NCBI GenBank assembly: GCA_027491075.1
Contig: JAIXWX010000025.1
Location: 1-64,000, forward strand
Length of the DNA: 64,000 bases
Direction: 5' to 3'
Origin: Flavobacteriales bacterium
GTDB taxonomy: Bacteria; Bacteroidota; Bacteroidia; Flavobacteriales_D; Sanyastnellaceae
A program made the translations under genes and the position numbers. Below, piece after piece: positions 53,022 through 61,703 of the stretch. Numbering within the stretch: the first letter of the stretch is position 1; every line of letters begins with the position of its first letter. Below the pieces are notes generated by a model that saw only the letters and a program-made list of their open reading frames with translations, was not told the DNA's origin and did no database searches.

Positions 53022-54161
53022 ATGGCTCAAAATCTCAAAATCGGTATTGTTGGATATCCTACTTATGGGGGAAGTGGTGTGGTAGCAACCGAGCTCGGTA
53101 AAGCACTGGCCGATAAAGGGCATGAAATTCACTTCATCACTTATAGCCAGCCAGTGAGATTGGGTGCCATGAGAAAGAACGTACGATATCACGAAGTTAA
53201 CGTAAGTGATTATCCGCTGTTTTTATATCCCCCGTATGAACTGGTGCTAGCAAGCAAGATGGTGGACGTCGTGAAGTACGAGAAATTAGATCTTCTGCAC
53301 GTGCATTATGCCATTCCCCATGCTTCCGCGGCAATTACAGCCAAACAAGTGTTAGCGGAAGAGGGAATAAATCTACCTGTGATTACAACTCTTCATGGCA
53401 CGGATATTACCCTCTTGGGAAAAGATGCAAGCTTCGAGCCTGTGATTTCATTTGCTATAAATAAAAGCGATGCTGTAACTGCAGTGAGTCAAAGCTTAAG
53501 ATTAGACACTTACAAACTGTTTGGAATTAACAGAGAAATTGAGGTAATACCGAATTTTGTTAATCTTGAGAATCTAGATCGCAGCAATAGCGAAGAGCTA
53601 AAAAAGGAGTATGCGCCGAATGGTGAAAAAATACTGGTACATATAAGTAATTTCAGACCGGTGAAGCGTGTCTTGGATGTGGTAGAAATATTCTCTCGCA
53701 TTTATTTAGATGTGCCCTCGAAGTTGATTTTTGTGGGCGATGGACCAGAGCGGAGCAAAGCGGAACAGCTTTGTAGAGAAAAGAATTTGTGTGAGGAGGT
53801 AATTTTTTTAGGGAGTGTAAAAAATCCTACTGATGCGCTGAAGGTTGCAGATTTGTTTGTGCTTCCTTCAGAAAGTGAAAGCTTTGGACTGGCGGCCTTA
53901 GAAGCTATGGCATGCGGTGTTCCTGTAATAAGCACCAACACTGGGGGATTACCCGAGGTAAATCGCCATGGAGTCACAGGAATGATGAGCAACGTCGGCG
54001 ATGTTGAAGACATGGCCAAGAATGTCAAGTACCTTCTCTCTGATCCAGCTCGGCTTGCGAAGTTTAGAGTTAAGGCTGTAGAAAGAGCCGCGGAGTTTAG
54101 TATTGATAAGATTCTTCCGCAATATGAAGCATTGTATAATTCTGTCTTAGAAACTGTATGA
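53022..54161 (+). CDS. bshA: N-acetyl-alpha-D-glucosaminyl L-malate synthase BshA
   Basis: The 379-residue GT4-family enzyme begins KIGIVGYPTYGGSGVVATEL and GHEIHFITYSQPVRL, the diagnostic BshA start; the C-terminal half has ESESFGLAALEAMACGVPVI (quoted as ESESFGLAALEAMACG), the sugar-nucleotide binding EX7E region. BshA joins UDP-GlcNAc and L-malate, the first step of bacillithiol synthesis. BshB and BshC are not in the window. A YfiT/BstA-family transferase at 3900-4421 would use the product. Its stop overlaps the next ATG (ATGA). Confidence 0.95.
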   Translation: MAQNLKIGIVGYPTYGGSGVVATELGKALADKGHEIHFITYSQPVRLGAMRKNVRYHEVNVSDYPLFLYPPYELVLASKMVDVVKYEKLDLLHVHYAIPHASAAITAKQVLAEEGINLPVITTLHGTDITLLGKDASFEPVISFAINKSDAVTAVSQSLRLDTYKLFGINREIEVIPNFVNLENLDRSNSEELKKEYAPNGEKILVHISNFRPVKRVLDVVEIFSRIYLDVPSKLIFVGDGPERSKAEQLCREKNLCEEVIFLGSVKNPTDALKVADLFVLPSESESFGLAALEAMACGVPVISTNTGGLPEVNRHGVTGMMSNVGDVEDMAKNVKYLLSDPARLAKFRVKAVERAAEFSIDKILPQYEALYNSVLETV

Positions 54162-54727
54162 ATCAAAGTGCTCCGAAATTTATCGGAAAGAGAATTAGTG
54201 TAGTTCGCTCGAAAGAGGATATAGTCATCACTATCACCCAGCAAATAGAACGTTGGCAAGAAGCACTTCTGGTGGGTTGGCTTTTAGCCTGGACTTTTTG
54301 TGGAGCTGTATTTATAAAGTACGCCATTCAAACCACAGTCTTTTCTGATAGAGTCTTCTTTATAATTTGCACTTCCCTCTGGGCTTACTTTTTCGTGAAG
54401 ATTATAAAAGTTTATTTGTGGAGAAGGGGAGGAAGAGAAATTATTCGCATAAGTAAGGGTAAGCTTTCTATCATGAATGCATACTGGAAAAGGGCATTGC
54501 CTGAAGAGTTCTTTATTAGGAATATTTTCAAGCTTGGAATTATTAAAAGAGATCCATCTAATTTCCTCGCTTTTTTGGACGACAGCTTTTGGATTATCGG
54601 GGGTGAAAGAGTTGGATTTAGTTATTCAGGTTCAAAAATCCGACTAGGGAAGCAACTTGAACTCAAAGATGCTGAGCTCCTTGTTCGCGTTATTGAAAGC
54701 GCAATTCGTGAATTTGGAAAAGAATGA
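54158..54727 (+). CDS. Membrane protein of unknown function, coupled to bshA
   Basis: The 189-residue protein has two membrane segments (~38-56 and ~64-85) after a ~35-residue N terminus, and a soluble C-terminal domain (~90-189) with IRISKGKLSIMNAYWKR and FWIIGGERVGFSYSGSKIR. The layout resembles PH-like membrane proteins, but I do not recognise a family. ATGA overlap with bshA indicates cotranslation; whether it has a role in thiol metabolism is unknown. Confidence 0.8.
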   Translation: MNQSAPKFIGKRISVVRSKEDIVITITQQIERWQEALLVGWLLAWTFCGAVFIKYAIQTTVFSDRVFFIICTSLWAYFFVKIIKVYLWRRGGREIIRISKGKLSIMNAYWKRALPEEFFIRNIFKLGIIKRDPSNFLAFLDDSFWIIGGERVGFSYSGSKIRLGKQLELKDAELLVRVIESAIREFGKE

Positions 54728-54732
54728 TTTCA

Positions 54733-55173
54733 TTACCCTGCGTAATTATCTAACAGGAATTGGAGCGCCATTTCATAAGACCAAAGTCCAAATCCACTCA
54801 CTACGCCCAGCGATGCAGCACTAGTTATTCCTACATGTCGGAATTCCTCTCTTGAGTGAATATTAGTCATGTGCACCTCTATGACCGGCGAAGAAATTGC
54901 CTTGATGGCATCGTGTAGCGCTACACTGGTATGTGTATATCCTCCTGGATTGAAAATTATACCTTCAAATGAAAATCCAACTTCATGAAGTTTATTGATG
55001 AGCTCTCCCTCAATGTTCGATTGATAGTACTCGAGGGTAACCTCGTCTTCGAAATTCTTTTTTAATGCTAAGAAAAAAGATTCAAAGTCTTTCGATCCGT
55101 AAACTTCTGTTTCCCGTTTTCCTAGCAAATTAAGATTGGGGCCATTGAGAATAAGAACACGCTTCTTCATCAT
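54733..55173 (-). CDS. aroQ: Type II 3-dehydroquinate dehydratase
   Basis: The 146-residue enzyme has the family motifs ILNGPNLNLLGKRE (with a Tyr of EVYGS in the active-site lid), NPGGYTHTSVALHDAI and EVHMTNIHSREEFRH (catalytic His). It dehydrates 3-dehydroquinate in the shikimate pathway as a dodecamer. It is the downstream, ATGA-coupled partner of the large coiled-coil gene, an odd combination that makes its expression depend on that gene. Confidence 0.96.
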   Translation of the reverse strand: MMKKRVLILNGPNLNLLGKRETEVYGSKDFESFFLALKKNFEDEVTLEYYQSNIEGELINKLHEVGFSFEGIIFNPGGYTHTSVALHDAIKAISSPVIEVHMTNIHSREEFRHVGITSAASLGVVSGFGLWSYEMALQFLLDNYAG

Positions 55174-57890
55174 TCCGCTGTTTCCAATGTCTCTTGAATC
55201 CAGGTTTGTTTTGTAATGGGTCTACCGTTTTTGAAATAGTAAATTCCGGTTTTTGAAACTGATTTCATATACACGTTGACTTTCCCATTGGTTTTTACGG
55301 TACGCTCGGTTATCATTTGACTATTGAGCTTATAAGATTTTTCCGTGACCCCTTCTGGCACATTCTCAGAACCAGGTGTAGGACGTTCAGTATTGTTCTG
55401 TCCTGTATTTACATTAAAGAGCTCTTTTCTTTTATCGTATCTCTCTTCTGCAGCCTTATTCTCTTTTTTGATCTGCATCATTTCCGCCTGCGCTTTTTTC
55501 TCTGTAATGTCCATCATGGCGGAGGAGGTGTTATTATTTTCTACGCTGCTCATTTGTTCAGCGTTTTCTTTCTGTTCAGCAATTTTATTTTCGGAGGTCT
55601 CTAGACGCACGTTGGCTGCTGTTTGTGTGTCTGCCATTTTATTGGTCTGATCTTGTTTTTGCTCTTCCGCCAAACGCTTATTTTCTTCACGTACTTTTTC
55701 TCCTTCGAAAGCCATGTCTGTTTGATTTTGCTTTTGCTTATCGATTTTCATGGAATTGTCAGTGCGTAAAGTTCCTCCTTTGGTTTCGTAGCCTTTGTTA
55801 TTATTGTCGATTTCGGCTTTCTTATTCTTCTGTTCTGTAATACGCTTTTGACGATTTCTGTCGTTTTGCGTAATTCCCTCTTGAGATTTTTTCTTGTCTT
55901 GCATTTGATCTTCTGAGGATTCAATTCTTCCTTCAGCACGTTGCGCATAGTCAAGATCATTCTTAGTATCTTGATCCTTCAGTGCATTAGTTTCAGCAGT
56001 GCTTCGAGCGGTGAATGAATTGCCTCTATTATTCATAGCAATCATTTGGTCTTTGGTAGAAGCAATGCCCATTTCAGTTTCTCGAATTTTATCTCCAGAT
56101 CTCCTGTTTCGTTCTTCGAGAAAGTTTTGATTTTGTTGAGCCTTGTTTCTAACTGCAGCATATTTGATACTATCTTCTAGTTGACGTGCTTCACGGTAAT
56201 AGCGCTCTACATCGTCCTCATTATCACGATTGGCGTTGTTATTAAAATTGGAAGGCTTGTTTGCCTTGGCCATTTCTTCCTCTTTCTTGCGTCTTTCTTC
56301 CTCCTCTTCTGCTAAGCGCTTCTGACGCTGCTCCTCTGCTAAACGTTCTTCTTCTTCTCTCTGCTTTCTTAACTCTTCTTCTCTGCTCTTGCGCTCTTCT
56401 TCTTTTAAACGATTGGCTTCTGCTAAGTTGTCGGCTTCACTTTTGGCTTTTTCTTGTGCTAAAATGTCTTCAATAGACGCAATTCTTGCACGCGGATATT
56501 GAGCTTCTTTCAAAGCAAGTGCCTCGAGATATTTCGCTTTAGATGCATCCCAAGATTTCGAGGAATAAAGTTTGTCGGCTTGCTGCACGAGGTCGTTGAA
56601 TTGCTTTTCCAATTCTTCTCTTTGCTTATTAGCGAGAGCGTCGGCATCCGCTTTCTGGCGATCTCGTTCCATTTGAGCAAGAAGATCCTCTATTTCTTTT
56701 ATCTTATTTTTAGGTGTGGCTTCTTCTGGCTTGAGAGCAGAGGCCTCTCGGAAGTTGGTAATAGCGCTCTCAAACTTGCTTTCGCTTTTATTCTTATCGC
56801 CCAGTGCCATCAGGTCATTGTATCGCTGCTCTATTTGCTGCTTTTTAGCGGCATCAGCTAACATTTGATCAAGGGCTTGTTGAGCTTTGGCTATCTGATC
56901 TTTAGGGTAAGAAATAGAAGGAATTACTTGATTAGCTTGCTTGTATTTTTCAATACTCAGCGCGTAATCTTTATTTCCAAAGTCTTTGTCTGCTGCCGCT
57001 ATAAATGCATCGTACTCAGCTTGCTTTTCAGCATTAGCCATAAGCTGATCTATCTCATAAAGCTTTTCTTTAGGAAGCTTTTCTTGAGGCTTCATGTTTT
57101 TCGCCTCGGTAAACTTCTTCTTGGCATCGTCCCATTTCTTGGCAGAAATAGCTGCGTCCCCATCCTTCAATAGCTGCGCATATTTGGCTTCTCCAGCAGC
57201 AGCGGCGAGCTCAGCATCGTATAATACTTTTGCGTCATCATATTTTTTCTTGGCACCAGCATCTTGTGGGAATAGCTTCAAGGCTTCGGTAAATTTATCC
57301 ATACCATCCTTGTATTTTTTTTCTATTACCTTTTGATCTCCTTCACGAACAAGCTTTTCAAAATCAGCTCTAATTTTATCTTGGCCATTTTTCAACGCGT
57401 CAAGACGCTTTTTTTCAGCCGCTATTTTTTCTTTCATTCGCTCGGTATAGCCTTCATCGAATGCCAGCGAATTTTCTTGACTACTAAATGCAAGCTTTAC
57501 TACAGGCTCTTTCATGATGTCGGTATTGAAACCTTCGATCATTTTAAAGAGAACCCCTGGCAAATCCAATTGAAAACCCCCAGCTCGATCTTCTTCTGGA
57601 ATATTTCTAGAATCGACTCGAACGGACTTTGAAACATATTCTGCCCTGGTAAATTTGATGTCATAAGTATAACCAAGTGGTAGACGAAATTCATACTTAC
57701 CACTGGTTCCACATTCGTAAGTGTCGAATTGCACCCCATTTTGAAAAACGATCACTTGGCAGTTCTCAAGTTTTTTCAATGTCTCCTCGTCTTTGACAGC
57801 ACCTTTGATGATTAATTCATCTTGCGCTGTACTAAGCAGTGAGAGCATAAGTAGCAAAACGGTCGTTATGTGCTTGATAGCTAGACTCAT
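55170..57890 (-). CDS. Large periplasmic repeat and coiled-coil protein
   Basis: The 906-residue protein has a signal peptide (~1-22), a carboxypeptidase-regulatory-like beta domain (~25-110), five helical ~60-residue repeats (~165-480; consensus D...-G-D..-..K.(Y/W)..A..K(Y/F).(E/Q)A...P....K.KI), a strongly charged single helix (~480-560; runs of EEERK/REEE), a Gln/Asn/Lys-rich low-complexity part (~570-830) and a short C-terminal domain (~845-906: TERTVKTNGKVNVYMK). The repeats resemble TPRs. No membrane anchor or sorting domain is seen. I recognise this as a Bacteroidota-type protein of unknown function; an elongated periplasmic scaffold is an inference. Confidence 0.8.
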   Translation of the reverse strand: MSLAIKHITTVLLLMLSLLSTAQDELIIKGAVKDEETLKKLENCQVIVFQNGVQFDTYECGTSGKYEFRLPLGYTYDIKFTRAEYVSKSVRVDSRNIPEEDRAGGFQLDLPGVLFKMIEGFNTDIMKEPVVKLAFSSQENSLAFDEGYTERMKEKIAAEKKRLDALKNGQDKIRADFEKLVREGDQKVIEKKYKDGMDKFTEALKLFPQDAGAKKKYDDAKVLYDAELAAAAGEAKYAQLLKDGDAAISAKKWDDAKKKFTEAKNMKPQEKLPKEKLYEIDQLMANAEKQAEYDAFIAAADKDFGNKDYALSIEKYKQANQVIPSISYPKDQIAKAQQALDQMLADAAKKQQIEQRYNDLMALGDKNKSESKFESAITNFREASALKPEEATPKNKIKEIEDLLAQMERDRQKADADALANKQREELEKQFNDLVQQADKLYSSKSWDASKAKYLEALALKEAQYPRARIASIEDILAQEKAKSEADNLAEANRLKEEERKSREEELRKQREEEERLAEEQRQKRLAEEEEERRKKEEEMAKANKPSNFNNNANRDNEDDVERYYREARQLEDSIKYAAVRNKAQQNQNFLEERNRRSGDKIRETEMGIASTKDQMIAMNNRGNSFTARSTAETNALKDQDTKNDLDYAQRAEGRIESSEDQMQDKKKSQEGITQNDRNRQKRITEQKNKKAEIDNNNKGYETKGGTLRTDNSMKIDKQKQNQTDMAFEGEKVREENKRLAEEQKQDQTNKMADTQTAANVRLETSENKIAEQKENAEQMSSVENNNTSSAMMDITEKKAQAEMMQIKKENKAAEERYDKRKELFNVNTGQNNTERPTPGSENVPEGVTEKSYKLNSQMITERTVKTNGKVNVYMKSVSKTGIYYFKNGRPITKQTWIQETLETAE

Positions 57891-57965
57891 TCTTTATTAA
57901 TTCCTTGCACGGTAAATATACGCTGATTTATCCAATCAACTATGAGTGTACGCAAAAATTGTGGT

Positions 57966-57973
57966 TAAGTTCG
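57966..57973 (+). promoter_or_regulatory. -7 box TAAGTTCG of the DAO-type gene
   Basis: TAnnTTCG followed by CGCC and the ATG at 57978: a predicted leaderless mRNA. Confidence 0.55.
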
Positions 57974-57977
57974 CGCC

Positions 57978-59108
57978 ATGAGTAAAGAATTCAGTTACTG
58001 GGAGTATGCTTCTTACCTCAAAGGCATAGATGTACTGATAATCGGCGGAGGTATCGTGGGCATGAGTGCTGCATTGCATCTTAAAAGAAAAAGTCCAAAA
58101 GCACGGGTGGTAGTGGTGGAAAGGGATCCTTTTTCTGCTGGAGCAAGCACAAAGAATGCAGGATTCGCCTGTTTTGGCAGTCCAACAGAACTTCTCGATG
58201 ATTTGGAAACTATGTCGGAAGGAGAAGTGCTGGGGTTGGTGGAGAGAAGGTTTCGTGGATTGAGTTATTTGAGACAACTCTTAGGGGAGAACGAAATAGA
58301 TTATCAAGCATCTGGTGGGGTAGAGCTGTTTGCCCCCAACGACAATGATTCATGGTCGAACACGGTAGAGAAGTTAGACTACCTGAATCGGATTTTGTTT
58401 GAAATTACGAAATCTGAAACGTACAAGGTTCTTTCAGAAATACCAGCTTGGAAAGGTAAAATTAGATTTACTAAAGGCATTGTTAATGTCCTTGAGGGCG
58501 CTATAGATACGGGCAAGATGCACCGACGTTTTTCTGATCTGCTTCGAAGCGAAAGCGTCGAATTTTTCCATGGCATGAATGTAAAATCTATCGAAGAAGT
58601 CTCCGATGGAGTGGAAGTGAATTGGGGAAATGGCTACTCAAAGGTTTCTCAGGTGTTCGTCTGTACCAATGCGTTTGCAAAACAACTTGTGCCGAGTTTA
58701 GATGTACGACCTGCGCGAAATCAAGTCATTGTTACGGCTCCTGTAGAAGGAATTCCTGATCAAGGGACGTTTCATTACGATAAAGGCTACGTTTATTTCA
58801 GACCTATACATGGAAGGATTCTGTTGGGAGGGTTTAGACATATGGACAGGTTGACGGAGTCGACAGATGAATTCGGATTGACTGATACGATTCAGCACAT
58901 GTTGGAAGCTTTTCTATACGAGTACTTGGCTCCAGAGACCACTCCAATTGAGTACCGATGGTCTGGTATTTTAGGGCTCGGTCCGGATAAAACGACTATT
59001 GTAAAAAGCGTTTCTCCCCGAATTCATGTAGGGGTAAGAATGGGAGGTATGGGAGTAGCTATTGGAAGTGAAATTGGAAGGGAATTATCCAAGTTGTGGA
59101 TCTGCTAA
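57978..59108 (+). CDS. FAD-dependent oxidoreductase, DAO / glycine-oxidase type
   Basis: The 376-residue protein has an N-terminal Rossmann motif VLIIGGGIVGMSAALHLKR (GxGxxG), an acidic residue in VVERDPFSAGASTKNAGFA, and a C-terminal FAD-binding GVRMGGMGVAIGSEIG. The pattern places it in the D-amino-acid oxidase/dehydrogenase superfamily (ThiO, DadA, SoxA). The substrate is not determined. Thiamine genes are not adjacent. It converges on the next gene with a 24-base overlap. Confidence 0.88.
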   Translation: MSKEFSYWEYASYLKGIDVLIIGGGIVGMSAALHLKRKSPKARVVVVERDPFSAGASTKNAGFACFGSPTELLDDLETMSEGEVLGLVERRFRGLSYLRQLLGENEIDYQASGGVELFAPNDNDSWSNTVEKLDYLNRILFEITKSETYKVLSEIPAWKGKIRFTKGIVNVLEGAIDTGKMHRRFSDLLRSESVEFFHGMNVKSIEEVSDGVEVNWGNGYSKVSQVFVCTNAFAKQLVPSLDVRPARNQVIVTAPVEGIPDQGTFHYDKGYVYFRPIHGRILLGGFRHMDRLTESTDEFGLTDTIQHMLEAFLYEYLAPETTPIEYRWSGILGLGPDKTTIVKSVSPRIHVGVRMGGMGVAIGSEIGRELSKLWIC

Positions 59109-60653
59109 TCGTTCGGCAATCTTAATGGCAATTTTTTCCCCATCAATTGCAGCGCTAACAATTCCTCCCGCATAACCTGCTCCTTCACCGCAAGGGTAAA
59201 ACTTCTTGAGGCTGATGTGTTCTAGTGTCAAAGGATCCCTTGGAATACGGACTGGAGAGGATGTTCTGGATTCAGTGGCCACAATAATAGCTTCCGGGTG
59301 AAGGTAACCGCGCATTTTCTTTCCAAAAGATTTTAATCCTCTTCGAAGTGCATTCGTTATAAAGAAGGGAAGTATGTCTTGCAAATTCACTGATTTTAGT
59401 CCTGGTTGATAGGAGCATTCAGGCAAGGAGGTGCTCTTTTTATTCTCAATAAAATCAATGATGCGCTGAGCTGGAGCAGTCTGATTCATTCCTCCTGCTT
59501 GCCAGCATTTGTGTTCTACACTTTTTTGAAATTCCAGTCCTGCGAGTGGACCATATTGATGAAACTCAGGAATGTCTTCCCAATTAACCGTTACCACCAT
59601 GCCTGAATTGGCCCAAGGATTATTCCGTTTGCTAGGGGACCAACCATTGGTAACAACTTCTTCACTGTCCGTAGCGCATGGTGCAATAATTCCCCCAGGA
59701 CACATACAAAATGAATAGACTCCTTTGCCCTCTACTTGTTCTACTAAGCTATAGGATGCGGGAGGTAAATATTCTCCACGATCTTCGCAATGATATTGAA
59801 TTTGATCAATTACACTTTGCGGGTGTTCTGCCCTTACCCCAAGTGCGAATGGCTTGAATTCTATGGTAATGTGTTTTTTATCTAATAAGTAAAATATATC
59901 TCTTGCGCTGTGCCCGGTAGCTAAGACAACAGCTTTGGAGAAAATGGTTTCTTCATTATTTACAACCACACCTGTACAAACACCATTTTCGGATGCTATA
60001 TCCGTCAATTTTGTTGAGAAACGAACCTCTCCGCCCGATGCAATGATCTGTTCACGCATGGATGAAATTATTCCAGGGAGTTTATTGGTCCCTATGTGCG
60101 GATGGGCTTCTGTAAGGATGTTTTCGTTGGCTCCAAAGTTAACCATTGTATTCAAAATGGATTGGACATCTCCTCTCTTCGTGCTTCTTGTATAAAGCTT
60201 TCCATCGCTATATGTACCAGCTCCACCTTCTCCAAAGCAATAGTTGGATTCGGGATTTACAAGGTGTTTTTTGTTGATGTTTGCAAGATCCCTTCTGCGG
60301 GCTCTGACGTCTAGTCCTCTTTCTATCACAATTGGACAAAGTTGGAGTTCAATCAGTTTTAAAGCACAGAATAAACCCGCGGGGCCTGCGCCTACGACAA
60401 TTACTTTTGGTTTAGTAGATACGTCGAGATAATTGGGAGCAATAAAAGATGGAGGAATTTCTTCTCCCTTTTTATAAATCTCGACTCGAAGGTTGATTTT
60501 TATATCTCTTTGTCGAGCATCAATGGACTTTTTGCGAACTTTTAAAATCGAATCATCCTTTTCCCAAAGATTTTTTTTCTTTAGAAAAACTTGGATAGTT
60601 TCTTCGCTAAATGCTTCGGAGGGTGAAGCTACTATTTGAATAATTTTGCTCAT
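59085..60653 (-). CDS. FAD-dependent dehydrogenase of the COG2509 type
   Basis: The 522-residue protein has an N-terminal ~85-residue alpha/beta domain, the FAD loop VVGAGPAGLFCALKL (GxGxxG), a conserved CFGEGGAGTYSDGKL block, and C-terminal FYPCGEGAGYAGGIVSAAIDG. These are the hallmarks of the uncharacterised 500-540-residue flavoprotein family COG2509 (YhiN/GidA-distant). Function is unknown; the family is widely conserved in anaerobes and Bacteroidota. Confidence 0.9.
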   Translation of the reverse strand: MSKIIQIVASPSEAFSEETIQVFLKKKNLWEKDDSILKVRKKSIDARQRDIKINLRVEIYKKGEEIPPSFIAPNYLDVSTKPKVIVVGAGPAGLFCALKLIELQLCPIVIERGLDVRARRRDLANINKKHLVNPESNYCFGEGGAGTYSDGKLYTRSTKRGDVQSILNTMVNFGANENILTEAHPHIGTNKLPGIISSMREQIIASGGEVRFSTKLTDIASENGVCTGVVVNNEETIFSKAVVLATGHSARDIFYLLDKKHITIEFKPFALGVRAEHPQSVIDQIQYHCEDRGEYLPPASYSLVEQVEGKGVYSFCMCPGGIIAPCATDSEEVVTNGWSPSKRNNPWANSGMVVTVNWEDIPEFHQYGPLAGLEFQKSVEHKCWQAGGMNQTAPAQRIIDFIENKKSTSLPECSYQPGLKSVNLQDILPFFITNALRRGLKSFGKKMRGYLHPEAIIVATESRTSSPVRIPRDPLTLEHISLKKFYPCGEGAGYAGGIVSAAIDGEKIAIKIAERLADPQLG

Positions 60654-60685
60654 AGATGGGTCGGTCTATTCAACCGAAAACAAAG

Positions 60686-60693
60686 CAAAAATA
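60686..60693 (-). promoter_or_regulatory. -7 box TATTTTTG of the COG2509 gene
   Basis: A perfect TAnnTTTG, 32 bases before the ATG at 60653 on the reverse strand. Confidence 0.45.
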
Positions 60694-60713
60694 ACCTATT
60701 TACAATTTTTCCT

Positions 60714-60721
60714 TACCTTTA
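60714..60721 (+). promoter_or_regulatory. Near-consensus -7 box TACCTTTA
   Basis: TAnnTTTA, 31 bases before the ATG at 60753. Confidence 0.35.
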
Positions 60722-60752
60722 AGGTTTAAATGCTCGAGTAAAAATTATTGTT

Positions 60753-61664
60753 ATGAAAAAATCCCTCTACTTTTTCTTTGGGTTCTTCGCGTTAACTCAA
60801 ACTCTTTTATCCCAAGATTACAATGAACCGAACCCGAGTCCTGCCCCAAAAAGCACCTCTAAGATAACCCAATTTCTTTGGCAGCAAGGCACATTCCCGG
60901 CTATTACAAGAACTATCCAGCCAGAGGAGCTCGAGCGTTTTTATGACTTATCAAATGAAGAAGGCTATCTTCGGACTAACGCACCTCGAAGCAGCTTAAT
61001 TAACGTGGCGAGGAGTAGCGGCTTTTCTGTAGGCATTGGGCTGAGAGGAAACGAAAAATTTCAATACGGAATCAAGCCAGAGTGGCGATTATCTGCATTT
61101 TTTTCGTCTACTAGTTTAGCGAGCTACGGTGCTAACAACGAAGAGTATACCCCATTTGATACCTTAACTTCTTCTCAAACGGCCGATGTTATTTATGTTG
61201 ATTCAGTAGTGACTCGTAATTGGGAATTGATGATTAATCAAGCGACAGTTGGTCTAAGGGCCGATTATATTGGCACGCTACAAGCTGGTTCACTTTGGCA
61301 GTTCTATGCAGGGGTGGGCTTATCTACAGGCTTTATTGTGAGTACGAATTCAAACTTTTTTTATAGTGAGTTTTCTTATGCTGCCGCCAGAGACAATGAT
61401 TTGATTAGTTATGATTTCGGCAGATCCAATGCAGACGACGATCGCTCCTACGAAAAAGGAAGAAGAAACAGTTCAGGATTTATTGGAACAGTAAATTTCC
61501 CTATGGGTGTAAACTTTCAGTTGGGTAAGAAAAGAGAATTTTGGAAGCGCATGGGCTTGAATTTTGAATTCAATCCTTTTGTAAGCGCTGGTAGTATATC
61601 AGAATTGGGAACCACATTTAATAGCGGAACAACTTTTCTTGGCGGAATTAGAGTGAAGATTTAG
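60753..61664 (+). CDS. Predicted outer-membrane beta-barrel protein
   Basis: The 303-residue protein has a signal peptide (MKKSLYFFFGFFALTQTLLSQ), a proline-rich linker, and a body of alternating amphipathic strands (FSVGIGLRG, PEWRLSAFFSS, WQFYAGVGLSTGF, FPMGVNFQLG, GLNFEFNPFVSAG) that ends in TTFLGGIRVKI, a typical barrel-ending strand with a hydrophobic C-terminal residue. No family recognised. Function unknown; porin-like or structural role possible. Confidence 0.75.
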   Translation: MKKSLYFFFGFFALTQTLLSQDYNEPNPSPAPKSTSKITQFLWQQGTFPAITRTIQPEELERFYDLSNEEGYLRTNAPRSSLINVARSSGFSVGIGLRGNEKFQYGIKPEWRLSAFFSSTSLASYGANNEEYTPFDTLTSSQTADVIYVDSVVTRNWELMINQATVGLRADYIGTLQAGSLWQFYAGVGLSTGFIVSTNSNFFYSEFSYAAARDNDLISYDFGRSNADDDRSYEKGRRNSSGFIGTVNFPMGVNFQLGKKREFWKRMGLNFEFNPFVSAGSISELGTTFNSGTTFLGGIRVKI

Positions 61665-61676
61665 CATTGAAGCCCT

Positions 61677-61684
61677 TACCTTCG
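61677..61684 (+). promoter_or_regulatory. -7 box TACCTTCG of the E1 gene
   Basis: TAnnTTCG, 19 bases before the ATG at 61704; it lies downstream of the barrel gene's stop (61664). Confidence 0.5.
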
Positions 61685-61703
61685 CGTCGAAATTTTTTTG
61701 AAA

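Noticed and set aside
53702-54259. 185-codon reverse frame opposite bshA
   Set aside because: It is the shadow of bshA codons; composition is Ser/Thr-rich without domains, and bshA is unambiguous.
55317-57632. Several 70-120-codon forward frames opposite the large coiled-coil gene
   Set aside because: They are Leu/Phe/Ser-rich translations of the antisense of Glu/Lys codons, a usual artefact of charged proteins.
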